A DNA stretch of 64,000 nt from NCBI RefSeq assembly GCF_004211145.1, contig NZ_SEBS01000003.1, positions 1 through 64,000 of the forward strand, written 5' to 3'. A program made the translations under genes and the position numbers. Positions 1 through 7,392 of this stretch are shown here, piece by piece. The notes beneath the pieces are model-generated. The model worked only from the letters and a program-made list of their open reading frames with translations. It made no database searches and was not told the DNA's origin. How positions within the stretch are numbered: the stretch's first letter is position 1; each line of letters starts with the position of its first letter. The stretch is from Flavobacterium sp. GTDB taxonomy: Bacteria; Bacteroidota; Bacteroidia; Flavobacteriales; Flavobacteriaceae.

Positions 1-965
1 TCGAAATATTTTTGGTATTCGTCCAAAGTCGTCGCTCCGATGGCACGCAATTCACCTCTCGCCAACGCCGGTTTCAGGATGTTCGCCGCATCCATCGCGC
101 CCTCGCCACCGCCGGCCCCGACCAACGTATGGATCTCGTCGATGAACAAAACGATGTCGCCTTCACTCGTCGTGACTTCCTTGACGACCGATTTCAGGCG
201 TTCCTCGAATTCGCCTTTGTATTTTGCTCCGGCTATCAAAGCGCCCATGTCGAGCGAATAAATGATTTTGTCCTTTAAGTTTTCGGGAACGTCTCCATCG
301 ACGATCCGGTGCGCCAAACCTTCGGCAATCGCGGTTTTCCCGACGCCGGGTTCTCCGACGAGCATCGGGTTGTTTTTGGTACGACGCGTCAAGATTTGCA
401 ACACTCGCCGAATTTCCTCATCGCGCCCGATCACGGGATCGAGTTTGCCGTTGCGCGCGAGTTCATTGAGGTTCTTCGCGTATTTGTTGAGCGAATTGTA
501 CGTTTCTTCAGCCGATTGTGACGTGACGCGTTCGCCTTTTCTAAGTTCGTCGATCGCAGCTTTAAGACCTTTTTCAGTTACGCCCTGATCTTTCATGATC
601 TGTGCGACTTTGCTCGAAGACTTGAAAATGGCGAGAATCAAATGTTCGACCGAAACGAATTCGTCGTTCATGTTCTTGGCTATGATCTCTGCTTCGTTCA
701 ATGTCTTGGCGCCTTCGCGTGAGAATTGCAGATCGCCTCCCGAGACTTTTGGGAAATTTTGGATCGTCGCGTCCAGAATTTGCTGGAACAACGGCAAGTT
801 TACGTTGAGCTTTTTGAGCAGGAAAGGAGCGACGTTCTCGTCGACCTCGAAAATCGCCTTGAGCAGATGTTCGTTCTCGATCTGCTGCTGGCCCAGCGAC
901 TGCGCGATCTGTTGCGATTGCTGCAGCGCTTCCTGAGATTTGATGGTAAATTTATTGATGTTCAT
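1..965 (-). CDS. clpB: ATP-dependent chaperone ClpB, N-terminal part (runs off the window)
   Basis: ClpB is a hexameric AAA+ disaggregase that works with DnaK/DnaJ/GrpE to pull proteins out of aggregates. The start ATG is at 963-965 and the first ~321 codons are visible; the rest lies beyond position 1. The protein begins [14 protein letters not shown], typical of ClpB, with the double Clp-N domain (about residues 1-150), then the first AAA+ domain with Walker [10 protein letters not shown] near residue 200-208 and Walker [11 protein letters not shown] near 275. The segment [21 protein letters not shown] is the usual entry to AAA-1. ClpB rather than ClpA/ClpC is favoured by the start and the AAA-1 text, but the coiled-coil M domain that would settle it is outside the window. 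It is divergent from ytxJ. Confidence 0.93.
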   Translation of the reverse strand, partial: MNINKFTIKSQEALQQSQQIAQSLGQQQIENEHLLKAIFEVDENVAPFLLKKLNVNLPLFQQILDATIQNFPKVSGGDLQFSREGAKTLNEAEIIAKNMNDEFVSVEHLILAIFKSSSKVAQIMKDQGVTEKGLKAAIDELRKGERVTSQSAEETYNSLNKYAKNLNELARNGKLDPVIGRDEEIRRVLQILTRRTKNNPMLVGEPGVGKTAIAEGLAHRIVDGDVPENLKDKIIYSLDMGALIAGAKYKGEFEERLKSVVKEVTTSEGDIVLFIDEIHTLVGAGGGEGAMDAANILKPALARGELRAIGATTLDEYQKYF

Positions 966-1116
966 ATTTTCGTTTTTGTTTAACTAAGTGTCGGAATTAA
1001 ATTGGTTACTTTTGGTTCGAACGCCTTTAGTCAACTTTTGTTCCGATACGGTTTTTCTGACAAAAATTCAGTTCCGAATGAAAACGAAATGACAAATTGG
1101 CTTAAATCCTGACGAT

Positions 1117-1512
1117 ATGAGTTTTTTCAATAAAGTGTTCGGAGATTCCGATCATAAAGATACGCGGCAAAACGCATTGGCGTGGAACGATTTAACAAGT
1201 TTGAAACAGTTGGAAGACATCCTTGAGGAGTCGGAGAACATTGCAGTCGTAATTTTCAAGCACAGTACGCGTTGCGGGATCAGCAAGATGTCGCTCAAAG
1301 GTTTTGAGAAAGAATATAACATCCCTGAATCCGACGCGAAATTCTATTTTCTTGATCTGCTGAACCATCGCGACATCTCGAATGCGATCGCCGAGAAATT
1401 CAACGTCTATCATGAATCGCCCCAATTGATATTGATCAGGAACGGAAAGGCCGTTTTCCATAGTTCGCATGGGGATATTTCGGCTGGGGATTTGGTGGAA
1501 AAGGTGAAGTAG
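1117..1512 (+). CDS. ytxJ: YtxJ-like bacillithiol-system redox protein
   Basis: A 131-residue single-domain thioredoxin-fold protein of the YtxJ (DUF2847) family, proposed to act as a monothiol bacilliredoxin that removes bacillithiol from oxidised proteins. The sequence shows a beta-strand VVIFKHSTRCGIS with one cysteine (C53) in a T-R-C-G-I-S context in place of CxxC, and the cis-Pro loop HESPQLILI downstream. No signal peptide, so cytoplasmic. Length is normal for the family. It is divergent from clpB and convergent with the lipoprotein at 1712-2890; a terminator follows at 1607-1638. Family assignment is firm; a role in bacillithiol chemistry is inferred from the family. Confidence 0.85.
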   Translation: MSFFNKVFGDSDHKDTRQNALAWNDLTSLKQLEDILEESENIAVVIFKHSTRCGISKMSLKGFEKEYNIPESDAKFYFLDLLNHRDISNAIAEKFNVYHESPQLILIRNGKAVFHSSHGDISAGDLVEKVK

Positions 1513-1585
1513 GAAACGCTATGCTGGAAACGCTACGCTGGAAACGTTATGCTGGAAACGCTTCGCTTTAGAAACGCTTCGCTGG
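1512..1585 (+). repeat. Five tandem copies of a ~14-bp word after ytxJ
   Basis: Copies close to GGAAACGCTACGCT start at 1512, 1526, 1540, 1554 and 1571, the first directly after the ytxJ stop codon. An exact reverse-complement copy lies at 1684-1697, beyond the terminator, so the array can pair across the convergent intergenic space. Confidence 0.9.
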
Positions 1586-1606
1586 AGATTTGATACTGGA
1601 TATGGA

Positions 1607-1638
1607 AAATCCCGCTTCGAATGAGAGCGGGATTTTTT
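1607..1638 (+). terminator. Intrinsic terminator between ytxJ and the convergent lipoprotein gene
   Basis: Stem AAATCCCGCT/AGCGGGATTT with a short loop followed by six T residues. It serves ytxJ on the plus strand; the A-run on the other side is weaker, so minus-strand use is less certain. Confidence 0.85.
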
Positions 1639-1683
1639 ATGTGCTTAAAAATCTACGTACGAAATTTATCGAAAATAAATCCC

Positions 1684-1697
1684 AGCGTAGCGTTTCC
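1684..1697. repeat. Inverted single copy of the 1512 word
   Basis: AGCGTAGCGTTTCC is the exact reverse complement of GGAAACGCTACGCT at 1526-1539. It lies 15 bp from the stop codon of the minus-strand lipoprotein gene. Confidence 0.85.
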
Positions 1698-1711
1698 CAA
1701 ATGAAGCCTTT

Positions 1712-2890
1712 CTAACTTCTAATTTTATTCCTCGTAATAACCGTCTTGAGTTTCCCTTTCAAATCCTCGCCCGTATCAAAAACCATCTGTTCGTTGTTCG
1801 GGAACGGCAACGCACGCTGGTTGAACATCGGCAAATAATCATTCCCGATCGCGCGTTTGTCGCCGCGGTACGTCGCGTATCGGTTCTCGAATACGAACTC
1901 GCTCGATACGGGGAATGTCTGCAGTAATTGATTGGTCTTAAAATCGATGTAATCCACTTTTGCGATGACTTGCGTCGCCTTTTGCTGCGTGAATTCGCGT
2001 ACAGAGCATTTTACGGTCTTGAAAACATCGACATAGACCGGACGACCCAAACTGTCGAGCACGACGCGATTTCGGACCACTTTCTTTTTTCGGCCGACCT
2101 TGATTTCCTTTTCGCGCACGAATTGGCGTTCGGTGACCTGTTCGGGCGAAATATTGATCGTCCTGAAATTGATGATCACGCCGTAATCATAATCATATCC
2201 GGGTTGGCGGTTGCTGTGATAGATCGTCCATTGGTCGTTCAATCCGTATGTGCTGAAGTCGAGCAAATCGCTCTCGAGACGTTTCGGGATCATCATGTTC
2301 GTCTCGTTCTTCGTATAAACGCTCACGTAATCGCTTCCTTTTCGCTTAGCCGTATTGATGAGTTCGGGTACATCCTTGTAACCCGGCGTGATTTGGTTCA
2401 GGTAATTCAAATCGTCGAACGCTCGTCTGAAATTCATCTTGTCGTTCGTGGCGAGCAATGCCTTCGTATTGTCGTACAGATATTTCGAAAGCGCGTCCTT
2501 GCTGCTTTTTATCTGGTCGCTGTAATTTCCGAATTCGAATTTCGCTTCGCGGTTTTCCTTCAAAAGCTTTAAAGGCAACAGCGGACGGATCTTCTCCTGG
2601 CGGTTGTTGAGCTGTAAATATGTGTTGAAAATGCGCTCGAGATTTCTCGGACTCGCGTCTTTCATGAGCATGTCGATATCGCGCAAGTCACGTTCGCGCG
2701 CCTTCGCATAGGCTTCCTCCAAAATGTACACGAAATCCTGGTTGCCCTTTTTGTCCTTGTTGTTCCGGAGTCCGTAAACCGCATTGTCGATCGCGCTGTC
2801 GTAATCGCCGCTGCTCAGCATTTCCTTGGTTTGCTTGACCGCACAGGACGCGAGACAAAGCACGAAAAGCAGTATAGTAATTTTTTTCAT
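1712..2890 (-). CDS. Predicted lipoprotein with TPR-like N-terminal half
   Basis: A 392-residue protein of unknown function. The frame is open 63 codons further upstream, but the ATG at 2888-2890 gives a classic lipoprotein signal (MKKITILLFVLCLASC, lipobox LASC), so I chose it. After the cysteine, residues ~25-200 are helical and resemble tetratricopeptide repeats (SSGDYDSAIDNAVYGLRNN; FDDLNYLNQITPGYKDVPEL). The C-terminal half is rich in beta-strand and basic residues (KEIKVGRKKKVVRNRVV) and contains VFKTVKCSVREFTQQKATQV. The likely place is the periplasm or outer membrane. I do not recognise a named family. It is convergent with ytxJ and has a repeat-rich 750-bp region upstream. Confidence 0.8.
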   Translation of the reverse strand: MKKITILLFVLCLASCAVKQTKEMLSSGDYDSAIDNAVYGLRNNKDKKGNQDFVYILEEAYAKARERDLRDIDMLMKDASPRNLERIFNTYLQLNNRQEKIRPLLPLKLLKENREAKFEFGNYSDQIKSSKDALSKYLYDNTKALLATNDKMNFRRAFDDLNYLNQITPGYKDVPELINTAKRKGSDYVSVYTKNETNMMIPKRLESDLLDFSTYGLNDQWTIYHSNRQPGYDYDYGVIINFRTINISPEQVTERQFVREKEIKVGRKKKVVRNRVVLDSLGRPVYVDVFKTVKCSVREFTQQKATQVIAKVDYIDFKTNQLLQTFPVSSEFVFENRYATYRGDKRAIGNDYLPMFNQRALPFPNNEQMVFDTGEDLKGKLKTVITRNKIRS

Positions 2891-2959
2891 TTTGTTTGTT
2901 TTGGTGATGTAAAAGTAAAGATTCCGTCTATCCGATTGACGATTCAGGCTCGAATTTGG

Positions 2960-3140
2960 TTGCACCGATCTATTTTTTTGCGCCTTTTCCGGCTGTCCGT
3001 TGCAAGCTCTTGCACAAAACCTTTGTTTGCAAGCGGCCCGCGGGGCTTCCGTCGGTCGCCCGCTTGCCGCGACAAACAATAGGTTTTCGCGCCGCGAGGC
3101 TTTTCACTGCCATCCGGGGCGAAATTTCAATACTGCTTCA
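2960..3140. repeat. GC-rich intergenic element, possibly an interspersed repeat
   Basis: This stretch is much richer in G+C than its flanks and contains short inverted repeats, for example TGCAAG-CT-CTTGCA at about 3000-3013, and phrases such as CTTTTCACTGCCATCCGG. Three overlapping short open frames cross it but none looks like a gene. The composition break and layout resemble the multi-copy intergenic elements of Flavobacterium genomes; copy number cannot be seen from one window. Confidence 0.4.
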
Positions 3141-3439
3141 CGAGTTTTCTTGAAACGGAACCTGAGTCGGTCGAAATCCTGATGAAATATATTCGCGTGG
3201 AATGGAGGCGCATATCGTTACTCCAAATTCAGCCTCAACCGAACAAACGCGTTGTCCCGGCGTATTGAAGTCGAACGTTAAGTTCCGGGATGGAAGTAAT
3301 TGCTACAAAAACGTGAATGTAAAAAGTAGAAATTTTCATAAGCCTGGCGTTTCAGCGAAATACGATTTGTCGTGAAATGGGAGCAAGGAGGTCGCTTGGT
3401 TGTGGTTTTTGTACGTAATGTTTTTAAAATTGTTTGTAC
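3141..3439. other. Non-coding stretch with no recognisable feature
   Basis: No plausible gene, hairpin with T-run or tandem repeat was found between the GC-rich element and the palindrome at 3440. Composition is ordinary for an intergenic region. Confidence 0.5.
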
Positions 3440-3472
3440 AACCCTTTAAGAGTTTCAAACTCTTAAAGGGTT
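3440..3472. repeat. Near-perfect 33-bp palindrome
   Basis: Arms AACCCTTTAAGAGTTT and AAACTCTTAAAGGGTT are exact reverse complements around a single central C. There is no T-run directly after either arm, so it is not a standard intrinsic terminator. It lies in the long gap between the OmpA-family gene and the lipoprotein gene. Confidence 0.95.
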
Positions 3473-3581
3473 AAATATATCCCAGATTTTTCAAAGCTCA
3501 TTACACATTTCCCTCAATATTTGTTAACTAAAAAACAACCATGTCTCAGCCTTTACCAATGAAAACTCTCACAACACCACA

Positions 3582-3614
3582 AAAAAAAACGTCCCGACAT
3601 AATCGGGACGTTTT
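3582..3614 (-). terminator. Terminator of the OmpA-family gene
   Basis: Stem ACGTCCCGA/TCGGGACGT with a five-base loop. Read on the minus strand it is followed by a run of T residues, placing it ~30 bp after the stop codon of the gene at 3645-4484. Confidence 0.85.
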
Positions 3615-3644
3615 GCAACATAAGCGGTTTCTGCTGAACTGCTA

Positions 3645-4484
3645 TTATTGTCCTTTTTGGTTTTTCATTTCTTTCTCGATCATGTCGTAGAACTGGTCGA
3701 TCTTAGGCAAGATCACGATCCTGGTTCTGCGGTTTGTAGCGCGATTCTCGGCCGTATTGTTGTCGACCAACGGAATGTACTCGCCACGTCCTGCTGCGAT
3801 CAATTGTTTAGCCGGAACACCCAAATCTTTCGTCAACACGCGAATGATTGAAGTCGAACGTTTAACCGACAAATCCCAATTGTCAAGCAAAGTTCCGTTG
3901 CTGATGTACGGCACGTTGTCAGTGTGACCCTCGACCATACATTCAAAATCAGGCTTGCTGTTGATGACTTTCGCAACTTTCGCCAAGACTTCTTTCGCGC
4001 GGTCGCTCACATTGTAACTTCCGGATTTGAAAAGTAATTTGTCTGAAATCGAAATGAAGACGACACCTTTCTCAACATTCACCTGAATGTCAGGATCATT
4101 CAACCCGACTTCGCGTTTCAAGCTCGTGACCAAAGCCAACGTTACACTGTCTTTACGCGTTAGCGCATCTTGCAAACGAGTAATTTTCAAGTCTTTTTCC
4201 TTGAGGCTTTCCAATGATTTTTCAAGATTTGCGGCACCTTTTGACGAAAGCGTCGTGATGTTGCCCACGTTGTTGATCAAATCGGAGTTGTTCTTTTTAA
4301 GGAACTCGATTTGCGTATTCAACGCTTCTTTTTCTGAAAGGCATGTGTTGAGTTTTACGGTCGCCGTGTTCAGCAAATCCTGAATTTCTTTATTTTTCGC
4401 TTCGCATTCCGCAAGCTTTTTCTTCGTTCCACATGACGTCATCAATACGCCAACGACAGACAATGCGATGAGGGCTTTTTTCAT
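3645..4484 (-). CDS. OmpA-family peptidoglycan-binding lipoprotein
   Basis: A 279-residue envelope protein. It starts with a lipoprotein signal ending in LMTSC (Cys18), followed by a long coiled coil (about residues 25-115: AKNKEIQDLLNTATVKLNTC, LEKSLESLKEKDLKITRL). The C-terminal OmpA/MotB domain has the peptidoglycan-binding signature VEGHTDNVPY and the final NRRTRIVILP. Such proteins tether the outer membrane to the cell wall through meso-diaminopimelate. A -7 box (TAAATTTG, read on the minus strand) at 4509-4516 would start transcription ~18 nt before the ATG. It is followed by its own terminator, so it is probably a single-gene unit. Confidence 0.9.
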   Translation of the reverse strand: MKKALIALSVVGVLMTSCGTKKKLAECEAKNKEIQDLLNTATVKLNTCLSEKEALNTQIEFLKKNNSDLINNVGNITTLSSKGAANLEKSLESLKEKDLKITRLQDALTRKDSVTLALVTSLKREVGLNDPDIQVNVEKGVVFISISDKLLFKSGSYNVSDRAKEVLAKVAKVINSKPDFECMVEGHTDNVPYISNGTLLDNWDLSVKRSTSIIRVLTKDLGVPAKQLIAAGRGEYIPLVDNNTAENRATNRRTRIVILPKIDQFYDMIEKEMKNQKGQ

Positions 4485-4561
4485 AAATTTTCTATTTTGT
4501 CATTTACACAAATTTAGCCCTTTCGATTTTTTAACACGGTTTGCCGAGGCATAAACTATTG

Positions 4562-5554
4562 TTAAAATAAAGAATCGAAAGTCTTTTTGCCATCGACGAA
4601 ATACGCCTTCACGATGCTTTTTAACTTAAAATAATTCGTTTTTTGCAAGGATCTACGCTTTAAATAATTTATCCTGAATAATTTATAAAACATCAGATGC
4701 GCCTTCGCTACAGCCCAAAAGTGTTGGAACTTCCTTTGAAACAAAAACCGAAACGCGGCGACTCCATCGAGTAACATTCTTACAAATAACACTTGGAATA
4801 ATTGGTTCGATGGTACGTTCTTAAGTAACATGAGCAGCGAATTCCTGAAATTCAGATGCGCCTTCCTCGGGCTGTCTTCGTTCAATGTCGCGCCACCGAC
4901 ATGGAATACAGTCGAACCCGAAACGTATTTTATTACATGGCCTTCATTGAATGCGCGCCAGCACAAATCGATTTCCTCCTGATGCACGAAAAAGTCGGCG
5001 TCAAAACCACCAAGCGAATCGAACACGTTTTTTCGGATAAAGAAACAGGCGCCCGAAGCCCATAAAATCTCACGATCATCGTCGTATTGCCCGTTGTCTT
5101 TTTCAAGCGTGTCGAACAATCGTCCGCGGCAGAACGGATAGCCGTACTTGTCCAGAAAACCTCCAGCGGCGCCCGCGTATTCAAAATATTCCCGGTTTTT
5201 GAAATCCCGGATTTTCGGCTGGATGATCGCCGTTTTCGGTTCGTTTTCAAATGTCGAAAGAATAGGAGCGAGCCAATTTTCCGTGACTTCGATATCCGAA
5301 TTCACGAGCACATAAATGTCAGCTTCAATGTTTTTCAACGCTTCGTTATAACCGCCCGCAAATCCAAGATTGGTAGCGTTTCGCACGATTTTTACCGACG
5401 GGAATGCGGTTCTCGTAAACGCCACCGAATCGTCGGACGACGCATTGTCGGCAAGCCAAATCTCAGCGCCCTGCGAATGTTCGATCACCGACGGCAGGAA
5501 TTGCTCGAGCAGGCGTTTCCCGTTCCAGTTCAAAATGACTATTGCGGTTTTCAT
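4562..5554 (-). CDS. Family 2 glycosyltransferase
   Basis: A 330-residue GT-A fold transferase resembling WbbL-type rhamnosyltransferases, expected to add a sugar to a surface glycan on the inner face of the membrane. Visible motifs: N-terminal VILNWNGKRLL, nucleotide-binding ADNASSDDS, VLVNSDIEV in place of DxD, and the acceptor-side block ASGACFFIRKNVF...GGFDADFFVHQEEIDLCWR. The C-terminus has a hydrophobic/basic region (LFVRMLLDGVAAFRFLF) that may contact the membrane. It overlaps the upstream gene (5551-6600) by four bases, so the two are translationally coupled, and the nuclease-fold gene before that overlaps in the same way, giving a three-gene operon. Sugar and acceptor are not predictable. 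Confidence 0.9.
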   Translation of the reverse strand: MKTAIVILNWNGKRLLEQFLPSVIEHSQGAEIWLADNASSDDSVAFTRTAFPSVKIVRNATNLGFAGGYNEALKNIEADIYVLVNSDIEVTENWLAPILSTFENEPKTAIIQPKIRDFKNREYFEYAGAAGGFLDKYGYPFCRGRLFDTLEKDNGQYDDDREILWASGACFFIRKNVFDSLGGFDADFFVHQEEIDLCWRAFNEGHVIKYVSGSTVFHVGGATLNEDSPRKAHLNFRNSLLMLLKNVPSNQLFQVLFVRMLLDGVAAFRFLFQRKFQHFWAVAKAHLMFYKLFRINYLKRRSLQKTNYFKLKSIVKAYFVDGKKTFDSLF

Positions 5555-6600
5555 GGGCGATATTCGATTAGGGAAACCATATCGGTGTCATTTCCGACAA
5601 GGTAATTCTCAAGTTTTTTATACACGCGCTTTTCAGGATAAATCATGATTTTTTTGTTCGTTCCGGCCCATTCTGAAAGCAGGATATAATCTTGTCCGTC
5701 TTTTTGGCGCAAGAACGGCTTGGCTTCGGTCGGTAACTTTTCGATGATTTTTTTGTCATTGAAGTAAATTGCCGCGTAAACCGGTTTTCCCGACATGATG
5801 CTGAACGACAGGAAATGATCGTACCATCCGAACAAGTTCAACGTCGGAAGCAACCAGGCCGTGGCTAAGATCGCTCCTTTCTTGAAATCGAATCCGTAAA
5901 AAATCGAAACATCGGAGCGATAAATCACGAGCAGTAAAATCGAAATCATCAAGAAATTCAACGGAATCACGTTATAACCGCCCGTTTCCTTTACCAGAGT
6001 GGCGATGATGATCAAATGCATCACGACGAGCACGATGCTTGCAAACCGTCGCGTTTTGAGCCGAAGCAACATCAAACCTGCTGCGGCTTCTATAAACGGA
6101 ACCGCGTACGTGAAGGCGATCCGAAATTCGCGCGGCACGAACGGAATGCGTTTGTCCAGTCCGCCGAGCCATTTTTCGAGGAAATACGCGTTGAATTTGT
6201 GCGTTCCGCTCCAAAAGTAAATGCCCGCGAAAAGCAATATCATAAGCGTCTGCGGATGTTTCCTGCTCACCTGGCAAAGCAATATCAGCAGGAAAATATA
6301 ATACGTCGGCTGCAACCGGTTGATATCGGTTTGGATGAGCACGCCGAACAGACACGCGATGGCCACGAACAACAACATATCCGGTTTGAAACTGAACGGC
6401 AAAAGCGAGAATGCGAGCAAGACCAACGCGATTTTTGAAATCGACGCAGGCAGGACGGGCAACGCGTCAATCGCGGGAATCAAAGGGAAACTTTCGTCGG
6501 GCAACCAAAGCCTGTACGAGATGAACAGCGTAACCAAGATACAGACCGCCGTAAAATAACGCGCGATGATCAAGTAGTTCTCTGTCGTCTTTTGGTTCAT
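5551..6600 (-). CDS. Polytopic membrane protein, HTTM/DoxX-like
   Basis: A 349-residue integral membrane protein with about nine hydrophobic segments. The region FAGIYFWSGTHKFNAYFLEKWL and the later YAVPFIEAAAGLMLLRLKTRRFA resemble the HTTM/DoxX-type membrane core (a conserved G..K motif in a helix followed by an E-containing helix). The last ~100 residues are soluble and beta-rich. Function unknown. It overlaps the glycosyltransferase downstream and the gene at 6597-7037 upstream by four bases each, so the three are probably made from one message. A link to surface polysaccharide is suggested only by this neighbour. Confidence 0.75.
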   Translation of the reverse strand: MNQKTTENYLIIARYFTAVCILVTLFISYRLWLPDESFPLIPAIDALPVLPASISKIALVLLAFSLLPFSFKPDMLLFVAIACLFGVLIQTDINRLQPTYYIFLLILLCQVSRKHPQTLMILLFAGIYFWSGTHKFNAYFLEKWLGGLDKRIPFVPREFRIAFTYAVPFIEAAAGLMLLRLKTRRFASIVLVVMHLIIIATLVKETGGYNVIPLNFLMISILLLVIYRSDVSIFYGFDFKKGAILATAWLLPTLNLFGWYDHFLSFSIMSGKPVYAAIYFNDKKIIEKLPTEAKPFLRQKDGQDYILLSEWAGTNKKIMIYPEKRVYKKLENYLVGNDTDMVSLIEYRP

Positions 6601-7037
6601 CTCGAAGGGATTTCAGGAAGGAAAACATAGCGTTCGTTTTCATAATCCATGCTGCAAAAATAGTGATTGCGGCCGTTGGTGACCATCAGGTATTGCGAGC
6701 GCATCGATAAATTATAACGAGCGATCTGATCGAACGTGGTCTGGTCGATCTTAATTTCGGGCGCTTTGCATTCCACGAGCAGGAAGATCGATCCATCCGA
6801 ATTGAAAACCACGGCGTCGTACCGCTTCGTCAATCCGTTTATTTTCAACAGCTTCTCGACGTTTACGAGTGATTTCGGGTATTTCCTATCGTGCAGTAGA
6901 AATTGGACGACGTGTTGCCGAACCCATTCTTCGGGCGTACAAACCACGAATTTGCGCCTCGTCTCGCAGAATATCGAAACTTTTCCATCGGTGTTTTTAA
7001 ACCGAAAATCATAAGCGTTAAAATTCAAGGATTGCAT
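6597..7037 (-). CDS. HsdR N-terminal domain (PD-(D/E)XK) protein
   Basis: A 146-residue stand-alone protein matching the N-terminal nuclease-fold domain of type I restriction HsdR subunits. The catalytic pattern is visible: YDAVVF (Asp), then LLVECKAP (Glu-x-Lys), then the helix TFDQIARYNLS and the strand YLMVTNGRNHYFC. It lacks helicase and specificity parts, and no hsdM/hsdS is nearby, so it is not a type I restriction system. In Flavobacteria such a gene is often found next to holA; here holA is 7.5 kb away with an accessory cluster between. It is the first gene of a minus-strand operon with four-base overlaps. Confidence 0.85.
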   Translation of the reverse strand: MQSLNFNAYDFRFKNTDGKVSIFCETRRKFVVCTPEEWVRQHVVQFLLHDRKYPKSLVNVEKLLKINGLTKRYDAVVFNSDGSIFLLVECKAPEIKIDQTTFDQIARYNLSMRSQYLMVTNGRNHYFCSMDYENERYVFLPEIPSR

Positions 7038-7090
7038 GGCGCAAAGAAACGAAATTTCAGGGCAAACTTGTCGTTGGTATGTTCAAATCC

Positions 7091-7140
7091 GCAACTGGTG
7101 TATTTTATATTATATTCAAGATTTTTATACTGCAAATTTG
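7091..7140 (+). promoter_or_regulatory. Weak fourth copy of the island promoter element
   Basis: GCAACTGGTGTAT at 7091-7103 matches 10 of 13 positions of the box GCAGTTGGTTTAT seen upstream of lipoprotein 4. CAAATTTG at 7133-7140 sits at the same distance (42 bp) and matches the -7 box TAnnTTTG except for its first base. No protein gene follows; the next feature is the hairpin pair ending at 7289. Confidence 0.4.
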
Positions 7141-7149
7141 ACCAAAAGC

Positions 7150-7290
7150 GCAAAAACCCAACTTTAAATATACCTAATAATAGGGATTTTTTAGTAGATG
7201 CCTAACTGTTACATTTGTCGCACACGGCTGTAATTGTGTGGTATCTTTTACAGTCGTTTTGACTCTCCGGCCTCGTCGGAGAGTTTTTTA
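7150..7290 (+). ncRNA. Candidate small RNA or remnant transcription unit
   Basis: Between the promoter-like element at 7091-7140 and a strong terminator lies ~140 bp without a convincing reading frame. Its end is structured: ACGGCTGTAA (7224-7233) pairs with TTACAGTCGT (7248-7257) with one G-U, followed after four bases by the terminator hairpin. The terminator has no other gene to serve, because the nearest upstream gene is on the opposite strand. It could be a regulatory RNA of the island or what remains of a deleted lipoprotein gene. Confidence 0.35.
7262..7289 (+). terminator. Intrinsic terminator upstream of the sensor kinase
   Basis: Stem ACTCTCCG/CGGAGAGT with a seven-base loop followed by six T residues. 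It would end a transcript started near 7150 and insulate the kinase promoter at 7325-7374. Confidence 0.85.
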
Positions 7291-7324
7291 TTTGTGTCCG
7301 TTCCGCCGCAGGATTGCCCGAAAC

Positions 7325-7374
7325 CACAGTTGGTTTATTTAATTCGTACATTTAAAACGACAATGTGTAGGTTT
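7325..7374 (+). promoter_or_regulatory. Island promoter of the kinase-regulator operon with LytTR-like box
   Basis: ACAGTTGGT at 7325-7333 fits the published LytTR half-site pattern [TA][AC][CA]GTTN[AG][TG] at every position. TAGGTTTA at 7367-7374, 42 bp from the box start, resembles the -7 box TAnnTTTG. Transcription from here would start close to 7381, which supports the kinase start at 7393. The same layout recurs at 11191 and 13341. Confidence 0.55.
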
Positions 7375-7392
7375 ACTGCTCGTCTTACTCGA

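Noticed and set aside
2956..3182. Short overlapping open frames in the GC-rich intergenic block
   Set aside because: Arg/Pro/Leu-rich products without start signals or domains; they reflect the composition of the element.
6597..7037. Type I restriction-modification system
   Set aside because: Only the HsdR N-terminal nuclease-like domain is present; there is no helicase part, HsdM or HsdS. It is a stand-alone protein.
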